Shown: piece by piece, positions 1 through 10,462 of the stretch
Numbering within the stretch: the first letter of the stretch is position 1
Layout: the number at the start of each line of letters is the position of its first letter
DNA from: Anadara kagoshimensis
Taxonomy: Eukaryota > Mollusca > Bivalvia > Arcoida > Arcidae
NCBI GenBank assembly: GCA_021292105.1
Contig: CM037869.1
Span: 29,589,536 to 29,653,535, forward strand
Length of the DNA stretch: 64,000 nt
Direction: 5' to 3'
Translations under genes and position numbers: made by a program
The notes under the pieces: model-generated
Told to the model about the DNA's origin: nothing
What the model saw: only the letters and a program-made list of their open reading frames with translations
Databases searched by the model: none

Positions 1-1840
1 TCGACCGTTCATTTCACAAACTAAAAATCCACACGACAAACACATGCACAAAATCTATGTTGATTGACCACGTACGGTGTATTAAAAGTGTTAGTTGAAT
101 TTTGGAATTAATGACAACAGATAAATCCGTTTATTTAGGATTTGCGATTGGGGCCCAGGGGCTTGAAGGCCATTCACTTCTCAACTGTGGCGACCTTTGT
201 CTTGTGATTTTCAGCTGACAGTAATCACCTGATCAATAAATCAGTAAAGTTAAAAGTGAATTATTCTTCCATATTAAGCTGACAAAACCAGAGAGTGCAT
301 TTACTTTGAAAACATACCCTGTACATACACTAGCCTAACAAGTACATGGCATAAACTTTGGCTTGGCCACTGTAAAAGGCCTTTAATTTTTCATTCCAGA
401 TTAAGCCCAACCCATGTTAAATTTCCTACAGGTAAATAAATTTTGCTTGATGGCTTTTGTCAAGAAAACCTAGTACTTGAAAGTGAAGATATATACTATA
501 TGTCTGAAAAATGTATACTGTTCCTAATTTTGTCAATGTGATTAAAATTTAAATTCTGATTTGCCAATAAACTTTATGTTTAAATATTGTTAAATAATTT
601 AGCAAAAATATATAATAGTATTTGTTAATTTTGGTGTTGTCTAGTGTTTATATTTCAAATAGACTGAAATAATGTGCCATTTATGACCAAATAAAGATTT
701 CCTTCTAGCTAAAATATTAAATCTCAGTTCCAAGAGAAATTTCTGTGCTTTTTTGAAGACAGTTACAGCACTCAATAAAATACCCATTACTGAGATATTG
801 GCTTAAACAAAGGAACATAGCCATTTGAGTCATGCAAGTTGATTTATATACATGTACATTCACATGTGTTTACTTGAGGTTTCACTACAAAAAGGAATAT
901 ATGCAGCTAAAAAGCTTACAGTTGCAACATTCAAGTGCAATCAACCAGTAACAAACCATAAAAACCACTGAAAAGTGATAAACAAGAGGCAATGTCACTT
1001 ACATTGCCAGTTTGAGACCACTAATTATAAAATTCCCAAAAGACATGCGAGATAAGAAGGTTAGTTAATGCACTCATAACAAACTAAGAAGTCAACAAAC
1101 ACCTATTCAACTTGTCACATTTTACAATGCCCAATTTCCTTTGTTTTAAGTATGCAGATAAAAGTAGAATGTGCATTTGCATATGGTATTCAAACTAACA
1201 AATAAGGAAAATAATTTCTAAATCCAAAACTAAAAAAGTATATGACTGGCTAGTTAAATCTCAAATTTAAAATGCAATCAATAATAAATAAATCTGTTTA
1301 CTTAAATGTTAATTATGGATTCTATTAAAAAAACCCTATGTTCAAATGACATAGACTGCATACTCTATCATTGCTTCAAGACTGAAAAGGAGAGATGTCA
1401 TATGCTTACCACATGTAATGAAAATAATTTCCAAATGAATAGATGAACCATACAAACACCAAACAAGTTCAAGGTAAACAATCTTCTTTTATTCCCCAAG
1501 TATTGTTTTTGAAAATTTTGCAAAGGGGTGTTGATACTGGTGTTGACTTTTGAAACAGCTCCATACATGTGCAATGTGTGTATATAATATATTTTTACTT
1601 AATAAATGGTCACACACCCCAATGACCCCATATACACACATGGGCAGTCAATGCAAAAAGACAACAGATGTACTTGTTTCAATTTTTGTGTAGCAAGGCC
1701 TATTTATGCCCATTTCTGCCCACATATTTTAAATATGTTAAAACTTGATTTGGTAATGACAAGCAACAACAACATCATGTCATCCATCAAACCTGAAATC
1801 TGGTATACAGTATAACTAGTGTGTAAAGACAGCAAAAGTG
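1..1840. other. AT-rich intergenic DNA, no gene seen
   Basis: No open frame with recognisable protein character is visible on either strand, and I see no tRNA or rRNA fold. The sequence is AT-rich, with scattered AATAAA hexamers that I cannot tie to a gene. It could hold intron or UTR sequence of a gene lying to the left. Confidence 0.6.
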
Positions 1841-1841
1841 A

Positions 1842-1885
1842 ACTTAATAGACAGGTGGACTGTATATAGATGGTCACCTTAAACA
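1842..1885 (+). repeat. AGACAGGTGGACT-type dispersed repeat, short copy
   Basis: Contains AGACAGGTGGACTGTATA followed by a TGGTCACC motif. The same AGACAGGTGG(A)CTTTATA wording recurs several times at 2,507-2,690, and a complementary-sense version lies at about 8,025-8,190. It looks like a degenerate short-unit repeat rather than coding sequence. Confidence 0.45.
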
Positions 1886-2181
1886 GTATTTATTGATACT
1901 GGTATACAAATGAGTGAAAATAATACCTCTAAAATACTTTTTTTTTTAATTTTGTTAAAATTATTTTATTATTATTTTGTAAAAATAATTATTTAAAATT
2001 AATTATAGAAAATATTCGAAAAGTGCATTACAATCTTAATGGACTGTACATCTGATTACATAATTAGAGTTGATCTATCAGTATACACTTGACTAGTGTC
2101 CTTGTTTTCTTAAGAAGCAGGTGTCACTTACTAAAACAAAAGGTATAGTAAACATACTACCACTAAATAACAAAGACTAGT

Positions 2182-2254
2182 CAATCCAATATTGTAAATA
2201 GTTAGGCTATAAGCATGTAATTTGCTTTATGCTAATAAAGTTGTTATTATTATT
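2182..2254 (+). mobile_element. 5'-truncated LINE/SINE 3' tail with 15-bp target-site duplication
   Basis: A 73-bp insert ends in GCTAATAAAGTTG followed by a (TTA)n tail. This is the usual look of the 3' end of a non-LTR retrotransposon or its SINE partner: an AATAAA-like signal plus a microsatellite tail. It is flanked by a perfect 15-bp direct repeat, ATAACAAAGACTAGT, at 2,167-2,181 and 2,255-2,269. A simple-repeat tail directly abutting a perfect duplication indicates target-primed reverse transcription with extreme 5' truncation. Too little remains to name the family. Confidence 0.75.
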
Positions 2255-2506
2255 ATAACAAAGACTAGTTTACCTTCTGATCTAATGACTTCAGACATTG
2301 ACATGAGAATAAGGACTTCACATATTTATTCCTCAATTTTTTACTTATTATAACTCAACTATACATTTTAAAACAAAAAAATATATTAATTTTATATTTG
2401 TAATCTTAATGCATTAAGAATATATTAATTACAATGTACTTGGTTGATTTTTTTTGCATGAACTTTAAGACTAAAATTATAAAAAAAATTAGAATAAAGT
2501 TGATTG

Positions 2507-2690
2507 AAAAAGTGGACTTTATAGACAGGTTGAGTAGTCATTTGGGACTAAAAAGGTGGTCTTTATTCACATTAGACAGGTGGAATTTATACAGAGGACC
2601 ATTGTTTGGTAAAATCCTTAGGGGATACTTCATACTGGTTGCTATAGACAGGTGGACTTTATACAGGGGTGGACTTTATAGCAGGTTATG
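2507..2690 (+). repeat. Cluster of degenerate AGACAGGTGGACTTTATA units
   Basis: At least four imperfect copies of a unit reading GGTGG(A/T)CTTTAT with AGACAGG are strung together. An open frame of 139 codons covers the cluster, but its protein is just the repeat read through. It shows no start context, domain or splice structure, so I treat it as non-coding. Confidence 0.5.
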
Positions 2691-2703
2691 CTCTACTGAA
2701 CAC

Positions 2704-2746
2704 CTCTCTCTCTCTCACACACACATACACACACACACCACACACA
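2704..2746 (+). repeat. (CT)n-(CA)n compound microsatellite
   Basis: A CTCTCTCTCTC run changes directly into a CACACACA run with a few interruptions. It creates spurious VCVCVC or HTHTHT peptides on both strands. Confidence 0.9.
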
Positions 2747-3077
2747 GAGTACGAAAATGCAATAAAAGAGAGACAACTCTTGATAGCGTATGTATGCAGT
2801 TTGGATTATCTTACTTTGTCTATGGATTTTTGTTGAAAACTTGCGAAACATAGTGATTTGAAAATGTGACTTAATGATTCTCCCAACCGTTATCGCGTAA
2901 ATATCAAATGGCGTCATGAAATCGAATATTTTGTGTGAATAATAATGTTTTATATCAAATTTAAACTCAAATTTCAAAATATTGGTTATTCCGGTATATA
3001 ATCCACTGGTGCACAGTACTTAACTATATTTTATAATATTTTATCGTTCTTTTAAAGGCGGGGGGCTTTTTCGGCCA

Positions 3078-6056
3078 TCAGACACTTGCCAAAAAGTAAT
3101 CCCAATTTCCAAAACGGCGGAAGGATAAAAAATTGTAAAACCGACACACAATTCTCGGAAAAAGCCGGATTGGCGTTCCTACTGTAAAACAATCTTTACA
3201 TGTTATGAAATAACCGTACTGTTTCCTGTTGAAGACTTCTAACTCCTGTGTTCCTTTTGCAAAACCTTTGAAGTTTTTTCTAATGGTCGTAAAACTGCCT
3301 AGGTAACATATGTCCTTTTTAAAGTCAAAATAGAAAACCCTGGCAATTTACATATGTGTATGCGTGTATTGCCATTTAATATATCATAACGAAAATTGTA
3401 TGTGTATTTGACACATTAACCTGTTGCAAATGTCTATAACAAAGCATGTGAAATATAAAGATGAAACAGAAACACTAATGACAAAAGTAGGACCGTCTGT
3501 TTGGCTAGCAACACTCACCAAGTGCGAGATCATAAGTGAAAATTAAAAACACATGGGACAAAACGCCAAATATATCCAGGTTCTAGTTACAGAGACATAA
3601 TACTTATCAACAGTATTGTGATTACGACCATGAAACTTTTTGAAATGATTGATAAGATTTGACTTGCAATATCCCTGAATTAAGAATTTATTTTAAGCAG
3701 CTTTTTCTGTGTATAAAGTTCCCGTATAACAATTTTACAAGCTATATTTTTACATTAATATACAACTTACTTTTTAGGTTTTCGTGTGAACTTTCCTCTG
3801 TAACCGTCTCTGTGTTATGGATGTGAATATTTCCTGTTTCATACTTAAACTGTCCAACATTTGTCAGTTGGAGATTTCTTAAATTCAATTGGTTTCCCAT
3901 TGGTACAAGTTCGCCTTCTAAAGTAAATATAAAAACAAACATACTAATCTATTTCTAAATCACAATCCAAAAGCAAAGTAAAATCTTTAAAGCTGGCAAA
4001 TTATGTAAAATACGTGAACTTGCAGGAGGGAAGGAAGACTGGGTGCTCTGGGAGGATAAGCACATCCTGTTAAGCTAGTTTCTTCATGGAAATATAAAAG
4101 AAAATATCTGCATAGCCAATCCCATTCTGGTTCTCAAAAAGAATTGGGGTATATTAACTGGCTAAATAAAAAGTTTAATAAATATTCAAGTACACATATA
4201 TTTCCAAGACACTCAGAAAATTGATTTGAATAATAATAACAGTATTTGGCTTGATTTCGTTAATAATAGGGAAGTGAGACTCATCAATTTCTGAACATTT
4301 TGCCATCAGATTTCGAGCGGTCCATCATTTAAGACATATAAAACATACCATATGGGACGACTTGCGTCATTTCAGTGGAGCTTTCATTGTCGTTATTGTC
4401 AGAGTCACTTAAGCTTGACTGTGGACTATCAGGAATCATATGTCCCTGTTCAGACGTCTCCGGTATAGGTAGTATGTCATTTGCTTGAAGAACATCTATG
4501 GTGTTTGAAATGGTGGTCTGGTTAATTTCTTCTTGTGTTCTAATGAAACATGAAAAAGTATACTTAAGATATATCCGAAAATGAAAATGATGTATGGTAA
4601 TTAGTACTTTCACTACATCATGCAATTATGTCCCAATTATGAAAGACATTTCAAAAATAACACAAATGATATAATTTTACAGTCTGGCTTAAATCATATT
4701 CAACGGCCCGGCAAAACATTTTGTAAATAAACGTCTTCATAACGCTACTTTGGTGTGACTGTTATTTTACTACCCAGAGTAGTTTTCCTCGCTATTAAGA
4801 TTTTCACGTACAACATTTACATGTCATGATAATATGTGTCCGGGCCGTTGAATATGATTTAATTCAGACTGTAAAACTGTAACTTGAGGTTAATAACTTC
4901 CCTTATATGTATGCAGAAGGCATCAAAGTTTCACTTGTAGTACTGAAGAGTTCAGGGAGAATAAACGGGGAACCGAGATATGAATGGTGATAAATAAAAA
5001 CTAAATACCTGTTTAGATCCTGTGTTGTAGTTGATGACACTCTCTCCACTGTGGTATCCTCGTGATCGGTACTAGACCTCACAACACTGGCACTTTGTAT
5101 TAACTCTGTTGTATGTTCTTGTAATCCCTGAGAAGTAACAACCTGATGGCTTTCATTAACGCATGCCATATTTTGTTCGGTGTGTGTTGATAACACATGA
5201 GTTGTTTCTCTTTGTGATATATCAGCTGCGTTCGTTTCTGTATTTTCGGCAAGTTCATCTACAAATATTTTTAAGATTTTGCATAACCAAAAACTTATGT
5301 CTATGGGTTGATTTTCCAGCAAGCTTAACAGGAAGTTTTTGTCCTTCCGGAACACCCGGTCTCAATTCCATCGTAGAAGTTCATGTGTTTAACATCAAAT
5401 CATTGCGTTGATTGGTGCATCTTTTTTATGCTTTAGTGTTTTATTTCTATTTATATGAAATCGAAAACAAAAATCAATCCATGTCTTATATTAGCTGATA
5501 TATCACAATCCAAAGTTATACACGTGAATTTAGTCTTATAACTTACATTTGTAATACAATTTAATGTTTTTAGAACTTTAATAAAAAATAAACAAAACAA
5601 TCCATGTTCAAATCACAATCCCGGAGCTAAGTAAAATTTTTGAAATTGGTAAATCAAATTAAACACGTAGACTCCCCTAGTGGAGTGAGGCCGGTTGTTT
5701 AAGAAGGGTAAGCATACTTTTTTAAAGGCAAGCGCTACAACGCCTATAGAACGAAAACGATCAACCGATTGCTTATTGGTGCAATAAATCAACTGGTTTT
5801 CATTATCGCGTTTTACTTCAGACTAGAGATAATTTCACTTAATATATCGAGACTGTCAGTTCTAAGGCATTGAAGAACACCAACTGCTAACTTGCTGGCA
5901 AGCAAACTGAAAATCTTCTTTTTTCAAACAAATACAATGGACTGTTCAAGTGCGATTAGAACCTAGGATATGAAGAAATTGTTATGTGGAAGTACACGCT
6001 TTAGATTGCGCAGCTCCCTGGCCTCCTGATATCTTGTCTCTGAGAGAGAGATAGAG

Positions 6057-6091
<35 letters not shown>

Positions 6092-6242
6092 CTTGTCTTG
6101 TCGGAGAAATTTTCTCATGTTTTCCTGGATAATCTCCACAATAAGCACATGTATTGGATGACTCCTGTCGTTCAAACTGGCTACAGTCACACCCATCTAC
6201 CTGACACCGACCTCTTCTAACACCTCTACTGTCAACATCCAT
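3078..6242 (-). CDS. Small multi-exon gene with Cys/His-rich N-terminus (function unknown)
   Basis: I infer a minus-strand gene with coding pieces 6242-6092, 5258-5009, 4539-4349, 3917-3771 and, tentatively, 3181-3078. Every junction has GT donor and AG acceptor dinucleotides, and the phases match in order (1, 2, 1, 1). The total is 843 nt, or 280 residues plus a stop. The first exon starts at ATG 6242 and encodes a compact Cys/His cluster: RGRCQVDGCDC, then NTCAYCGDYPGKHEK. That spacing suggests a zinc-binding knuckle. The middle exons are polar and Ser/Thr/Gln/Asn-rich with no fold I recognise. The fourth exon has a beta-like stretch, NVGQFKYETGNIHIHN. The last exon rests only on its acceptor and phase and is the least certain. 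I do not recognise the family. The start could also lie in an upstream exon. Confidence 0.55.
3955..4065 (+). repeat. Dispersed repeat R1, copy 1
   Basis: R1 is a family I define from this window. In order it contains ATCCATGTTCAAATCACAAT, AAAGCAAAGTAAAA, CTTTGAAACTGGCAAAT, CACGTGAACTTCCACCAGGG, AAGTGAGGCCGGGTGCTCCG and GGGTAAGCA. This copy keeps most of these words in the intron of the Cys/His-rich gene. No protein or clear tRNA promoter is visible. Confidence 0.7.
4675..4876. mobile_element. 202-bp MITE with 37-bp terminal inverted repeats, intronic
   Basis: The left end reads TTTTACAGTCTGGCTTAAAT and continues to CAACGGCCCGG at 4,711. The exact inverse starts CCGGGCCGTTGAATATG at 4,840 and runs to 4,876. 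The arms match at about 35 of 37 positions. The internal 128 bp have no coding potential. It lies inside the intron between the second and third coding exons of the Cys/His-rich gene. I could not see an unambiguous target-site duplication, so the superfamily is left open. Confidence 0.75.
5345..5400 (-). repeat. Dispersed repeat R1, partial inverted copy 2
   Basis: Reads CTTCCGGAACACCCGGTCTC and then TAGAAGTTCATGTG, the inverse of the GTGCTCCGGAAG end of R1. It lies in an intron of the minus-strand gene. Confidence 0.6.
5605..5715 (+). repeat. Dispersed repeat R1, copy 3
   Basis: Begins TCCATGTTCAAATCACAATC and ends near GTGAGGCCGG...GGGTAAGCA. It is one of the more complete copies. Confidence 0.7.
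6042..6089 (+). repeat. (AG)n microsatellite beside a splice donor
   Basis: An AGAGAG tract lies directly downstream of the donor of the first coding exon of the minus-strand gene (read as CTCTCT in the intron). It gives long Ser-Leu runs in spurious frames. Confidence 0.9.
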
Positions 6243-6673
6243 GACAGTAGGGGTCAAATGTTTACCATACAAGGTAATAAATGTCTATCACTAAAGATGT
6301 CTATCATAGCAGGATATATATCCTGAACTTTTATAATCACTTGTAATCTACATTTTCTACAAGAAAACAAATTAAAAACATGTAATTTAAAACAGCTAAC
6401 GATACAAACAACAGAACACAGGGAACAGAGAACAAAGGCAAGAATGGATAGAAACACATTTCAATCACATATTATACCAGTGTTCATTTCACAGCATTAA
6501 ATGGTCTTTTTGGAATACAAATACTCAACAGTAGTGCTTGGAACAAACTTGTGGAATCACAATTTTTCAAAAGGTTGAAATAATAAAATATACAATGGTC
6601 CAGAATATATTTAACCAAAGTTAGCTACAAACATACTGTCCATGAGGACTCTTACGCTTTAATAAGCACTGAT

Positions 6674-8018
6674 TATACGAGGGCCGTTCAAAAAGTCTTG
6701 TCCTTCATAATAAAAACACAAATTAAGACGTTTTATTTATGATATTTTATTTTCATTCCTTTAAAATAATCACTTTTAACGGCTACACATTTTTTAAGAC
6801 GCTGGATCCATTTTCGAAATACATTTGCACATTCTTTTTTGGATATAGCATTGAGAAACTGATGAATTGCTGAACCTAGCGATGAACGAGATCTGTATCG
6901 ACGACCAGAAAGGTGTTTCCTAAGTTTAGGAAAGAGATAAAAGTCACACGGTGAAAGATCAGGTGAATAAGGTGGATGAGGTAAAACAACAACACGTTCC
7001 TTGTACAAAAATTCAGTCACCAACTTAAATTTGTGAGTAGGAACATTGTCATGGATTAACCGAATACCACGAATTTCTGACTTTGGACTTTTCTTTTCGT
7101 AATTTTTTTTTATTTTCTTAAGAATTTTATTTTTATAAATGTTTTCCGTGATACCCGGTCCTTTAAGGATGAGAATTTGTGCAACTTTGTCGTTACTATT
7201 AAAAAATATAGCATAAAGAATTGTCTTTGTGCGTTAAGTGTGCCTTGCAATTTCAGGTCGTTTTCCTTTTCTGGTTAGCCATATTTTATTATTTATCTTT
7301 CTATGTGGCTAAAAGTAATATACCCATTTTTCGTCACCTGTAACTATATCAGCCAGACGCCTGCTGTTACAATTACCATATATTTTCAGCAGATTTTAGC
7401 CATTTTGACCCGTGTGAGCTTTTGCTCTTTTGACAACAAATGAGGGATCCATCTAGCACAAATCTTTCTCATGACTAGTTTTTTTTCTGAAAATGAAATG
7501 TACGGCCCCCATTGATTAACAAACGACTTCAGCTATCTGTTTAACAGTCAACCTTCCATCCCTATTGACCAGTTTTTGAATTTCTGTAATGTTTTCTTTG
7601 GTGCATGCTGTTTTTGGTCCTCGAGAACGGGCCTTATCAGAAATGTCGTTAACACCATTTTTAAATTTACGTATCTAGCGTGAGATGGACCTATATGACA
7701 GCTTTTGCTCATCAAAAACATCTTGCATTTCAATGAATGTTTGTTTGGGCGATTTAACGAGTTTTGCACAGGCTGTCATGAAGCTTCTCATTTCAATAAT
7801 GTTTTTACCTGTCATGTCCGTCATTTTCCAAGCAGTGTAACGAGTGTTATGATGAAAATATGGCAAGAAAAAACTAATCCTTTTGCATATAATTTAAAAA
7901 TGTTCCACGTGTTTGGGAATGAACTCAGTCACTCGTGACAAGTGACAATATAATAAATTACGGTGTTTTATTTACGATTTACAGGAAGGGACAAGATTTT
8001 TTGAACGACCCTCGTATA
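6674..8018 (-). mobile_element. Mariner element, full length, TA target duplication
   Basis: The left end TACGAGGGCCGTTCAAAAAG (from 6,676) and the inverse of the right end ATTTTTTGAACGACCCTCGTA (ending 8,016) form terminal inverted repeats of about 30 bp with few mismatches. They are flanked by TA on both sides. The length of about 1.34 kb is typical of mariner. The single gene inside, on the minus strand, is a DD34D transposase. Because both ends and the gene are present, this is a complete copy that has been inactivated, not a truncated one. Confidence 0.93.
6733..7824 (-). pseudogene. Mariner DD34D transposase, four in-frame stops
   Basis: One frame runs from ATG 7,824 to a stop at 6,733, about 363 codons, close to the usual 340-360 of mariner transposases. 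The N-terminal part looks like the helix-turn-helix region (SKSPKQTF, then LTVKQIAEVV). The catalytic domain shows GDEKWVYYF with the first Asp at 7,333-7,335, IHDNVPTH with the second Asp at 7,048-7,050, and PYSPDLSPCDFYLFPKL with the third Asp at 6,943-6,945. Exactly 34 residues separate Asp 2 and Asp 3. Stops in the same frame occur at 7,675-7,677, 7,516-7,518, 7,309-7,311 and 7,234-7,236. No net frameshift is seen, so decay here is by nonsense point mutation. The protein cannot be made whole. Confidence 0.92.
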
Positions 8019-8024
8019 TACACT

Positions 8025-8190
8025 AAAACCTGCCTTAAAGGTTACCTCTATATAATGGCACCTTCTTATAAAGACCAGTATAATTGTATTCCAAGTCTTC
8101 ATTTATGCTATTTTAACATGGACTTAAAAACCACTTGCCCATTAAGGCCACTTTTACTTGTTCTCTTGAGAGGTCTTTACAGATAGGTTT
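8025..8190. repeat. Degenerate short-unit repeat beside the mariner
   Basis: The sequence reads like the reverse sense of the AGACAGGTGG cluster: ACCTGCCTTAAAGGTTACC, then ACCACTTGCCC and GGCCACTTTTACTT. It is a plausible remnant of the repeat cluster the mariner landed beside. There is no coding signal. Confidence 0.35.
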
Positions 8191-8204
8191 GACTGTAATT
8201 ACTT

Positions 8205-8361
8205 TACTCTCACCTTTAAACAGACGCTTATCCAGTGATGTGGTGATAGCACTACTGGATACCCCCCCCATTGTTCAAATATCAGGTGACCCTTATTTAC
8301 CTAACAATTGCCCACCTTATTATCCCCCCGCCACCAGTGGTGTGGGGATATAGTAATACCG
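8205..8361 (+). repeat. Macrosatellite fragment at the left edge (unit 0)
   Basis: A rearranged fragment of the leading flank: CTCACCTTTAAACAGACGCT followed by a shortened TTCAAATATCAGGTGACCC segment and GGGGATATAGTAATACCGCT. These are the same words that surround the (TG)n start of later units. Confidence 0.6.
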
Positions 8362-8385
8362 CTGGCTGTGTGTGTGTGTGTGTGG
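8360..8385 (+). repeat. (TG)n at start of unit 1
   Basis: A short TG run followed by GGTCCGTCACAATTGG. The equivalent runs of later units are at 11,994, 15,113, 17,086, 20,900, 24,590 and 27,712. Confidence 0.9.
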
Positions 8386-8951
8386 GTCCGTCACAATTGG
8401 TTTCCGTGCATTTAAAAGAGAACCCTACATCTCACCTTTAAACAGACGCTATTGTGGTAATAGTACTACTGAACGACCCCGCCCCAATCAATCGGTCTTG
8501 TCATAATTGTTTGAGTAAAACGCTAAATATATTATGTGACTATTATATCATAAATAAAATCAACACTTAAAAAGTGTCCAAATTTGCGGTGACCCTTATT
8601 CACCTAACTATTGCCAACCTTACTTATAAGGTTTTTATTTATAAAAAAACTACCATTTAAAAAGTCGGGTAATCATGCAGAGATGATTCATACTAACACT
8701 GTTCCTTTTTTAATAATAATGTTTTCCACGCTACCCTTATGACTTGTCAGCCATTGAAAGCCGATTGTGCAGTTATTTTCTATTAACATGTACGATAACC
8801 CGCCAAAGTTTATAACTATCAAGTACTGAAACATCATATAAATTCATGATTCGATCTTATATTTTGACATATGACTGAACGTTTTTCATTAAATAAATAA
8901 TCGCCCTTAATGTTATTGATGATTTTGAATAATTAAAAATGAGAAATATTA

Positions 8952-9340
8952 GTATTTGAGGCGACACTACGTTTGTGTGGTTGTTGGTCAAATAGCTGTT
9001 GGATGACATGACAGTATTTGTGCAAACGATCGCTAAAATGCTATGGATATATGGGTTAACTAGTTTGAGTACCAAGCTCCGAACAGCGGCCAACATTCGT
9101 ATCTCTTTTATGACTACCTCGCGACATACGGAGCTAGGAGGTGGGCGCTGTTTCGGAGCTTGTTTGAGTACAACTTCCATTTGACAAAACGAAAAATGAA
9201 ATGAAGCGGAGTATTTCCGGATCTCGCGTTCAATCAACATTGTGCCATCATGGGCGCATTTGATGATTTTTTACGGGACATTAGTGATAAAAACGCAGCA
9301 AAACGCAGCTTTTTGTGCGTCAGGGAAAACCCTGGTATTT
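8952..9340. other. 377-bp insert with GTATTT duplication and a possible small exon
   Basis: Units 3, 5, 7 and 8 read ...AGTATTTCAATGC, whereas unit 1 has 377 extra bases between two copies of GTATTT (8,952-8,957 and 9,335-9,340). The insert is less AT-rich than its surroundings. It ends in the palindrome CAGGGAAAACCCTG and holds an inverted repeat (AAGCTCCGAACAGCGG at about 9,073 versus its inverse at about 9,145). On the plus strand an ATG at 9,250 in good context (ATCATGG) opens 28 codons starting MGAFDDFLRDISDKN, followed by G|GTATTT, which resembles a splice donor. On the minus strand a longer frame also crosses it. I recognise neither. Unit 4 retains the first half of this insert. Confidence 0.5.
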
Positions 9341-9810
9341 CAATGCATTTATAATGATGTTATATCATCAAAACTAACAATAGATTCCAGTACTGTCAAT
9401 AATTGTTTTATTGTTAATATCTAGTTCCAATATGATAGATTTGTTGACATCATCCCTCAAAACATTTACAAAAGATATATAGGATTTAACCCATATGCAC
9501 AAATGTTCAGCTATTCGTTATTTAGTTTATACATATATTCAACATTGCATTGACCGAATGGTAAGGGAGTTTATATTTTAAAACCCAAGACGTCTCAACA
9601 CTGCATAATCGAGTCCGCTAAACAGCAAGTGAGAAAGGATTTTTTTGGCGGTAGACCTTCACTAGTTAGCTAAGTACCAGTATAATGGACTAAGTGCCTT
9701 GTTGTGTTATTCTGTGTAATTGTTGGCTAGTGTTCCAGTTGTTTCAAGGTTGCTACAAGCACACATTATTACATATTCATATCAATTGATATAACATCTC
9801 TAACAACTGA

Positions 9811-10462
9811 AAGGAAAACAACATACTTGCCAATGAATATCTAAGGAACAACAACATACTTGCCAATGAATATCTAAGGAACAACAACATACTCTGCAAT
9901 GAATATCTAAGGAACAACATACTTGCCAATGAATATCTAAGAAACAACAACATACTTGCCAATGAATATCTAAGGAACAACAACATACTTGCCAATGAAT
10001 GTCTAAGGAACAACAACATACTTGCCAATGAATGTCTAATGAACAACAACATACTTGCCAATGAATATCTAAGAAACAACAACATACTTGCTAATGAATA
10101 TCTAAGGAACAACAACATACTTGCCAATGAATATCTAAGAAACAACAACATACTCTGCAATGAATATCTAAGGAACAACATACTTGCCAATGAATATCTA
10201 AGAAACAACAACATACTTGCCAATGAATATCTAAGGAACAACAACATACTTGCCAATGAATGTCTAAGGAACAACAACATACTTGCCAATTAATATCTAA
10301 GGAACAAAAAATACTTGCCAATGAATATCTAAGGAACAACAACATACTTGCAAATGGATATCTAAGGAAAAACAACATACTTGCCAAAGAATATCTAAGG
10401 AACAACAACATACTAGCAAATGAATATCTAAGGAACAATAACATACTAGCAAATGAATGTCT
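9811..10462 (+). repeat. 33-bp minisatellite array 1 (about 20 copies)
   Basis: The consensus unit starts AACAACAACATACTTGCC and ends AATGAATATCTAAGG. Units of 30 bp that lack one AAC triplet occur in the same array. Read on the plus strand it gives NNNILANEYLR; on the minus strand it gives SLASMLLFLRY or DIHWQVCCCSL. It is open on both strands only because 33 is a multiple of three and the unit contains no stop in those frames. Confidence 0.95.

Noticed and set aside
6254..6457. Signal-peptide-like frame MFLSILAFVLCSLCSVVC upstream of the Cys/His exon
   Set aside because: It is in a different frame from the exon and ends without a good donor linking it. It is attractive, but nothing ties it to the gene.
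9811..10462. CRISPR-like array, because of regular short repeats
   Set aside because: There are no unique spacers: the 33-bp units abut each other. The genome is animal, and no cas gene is present.
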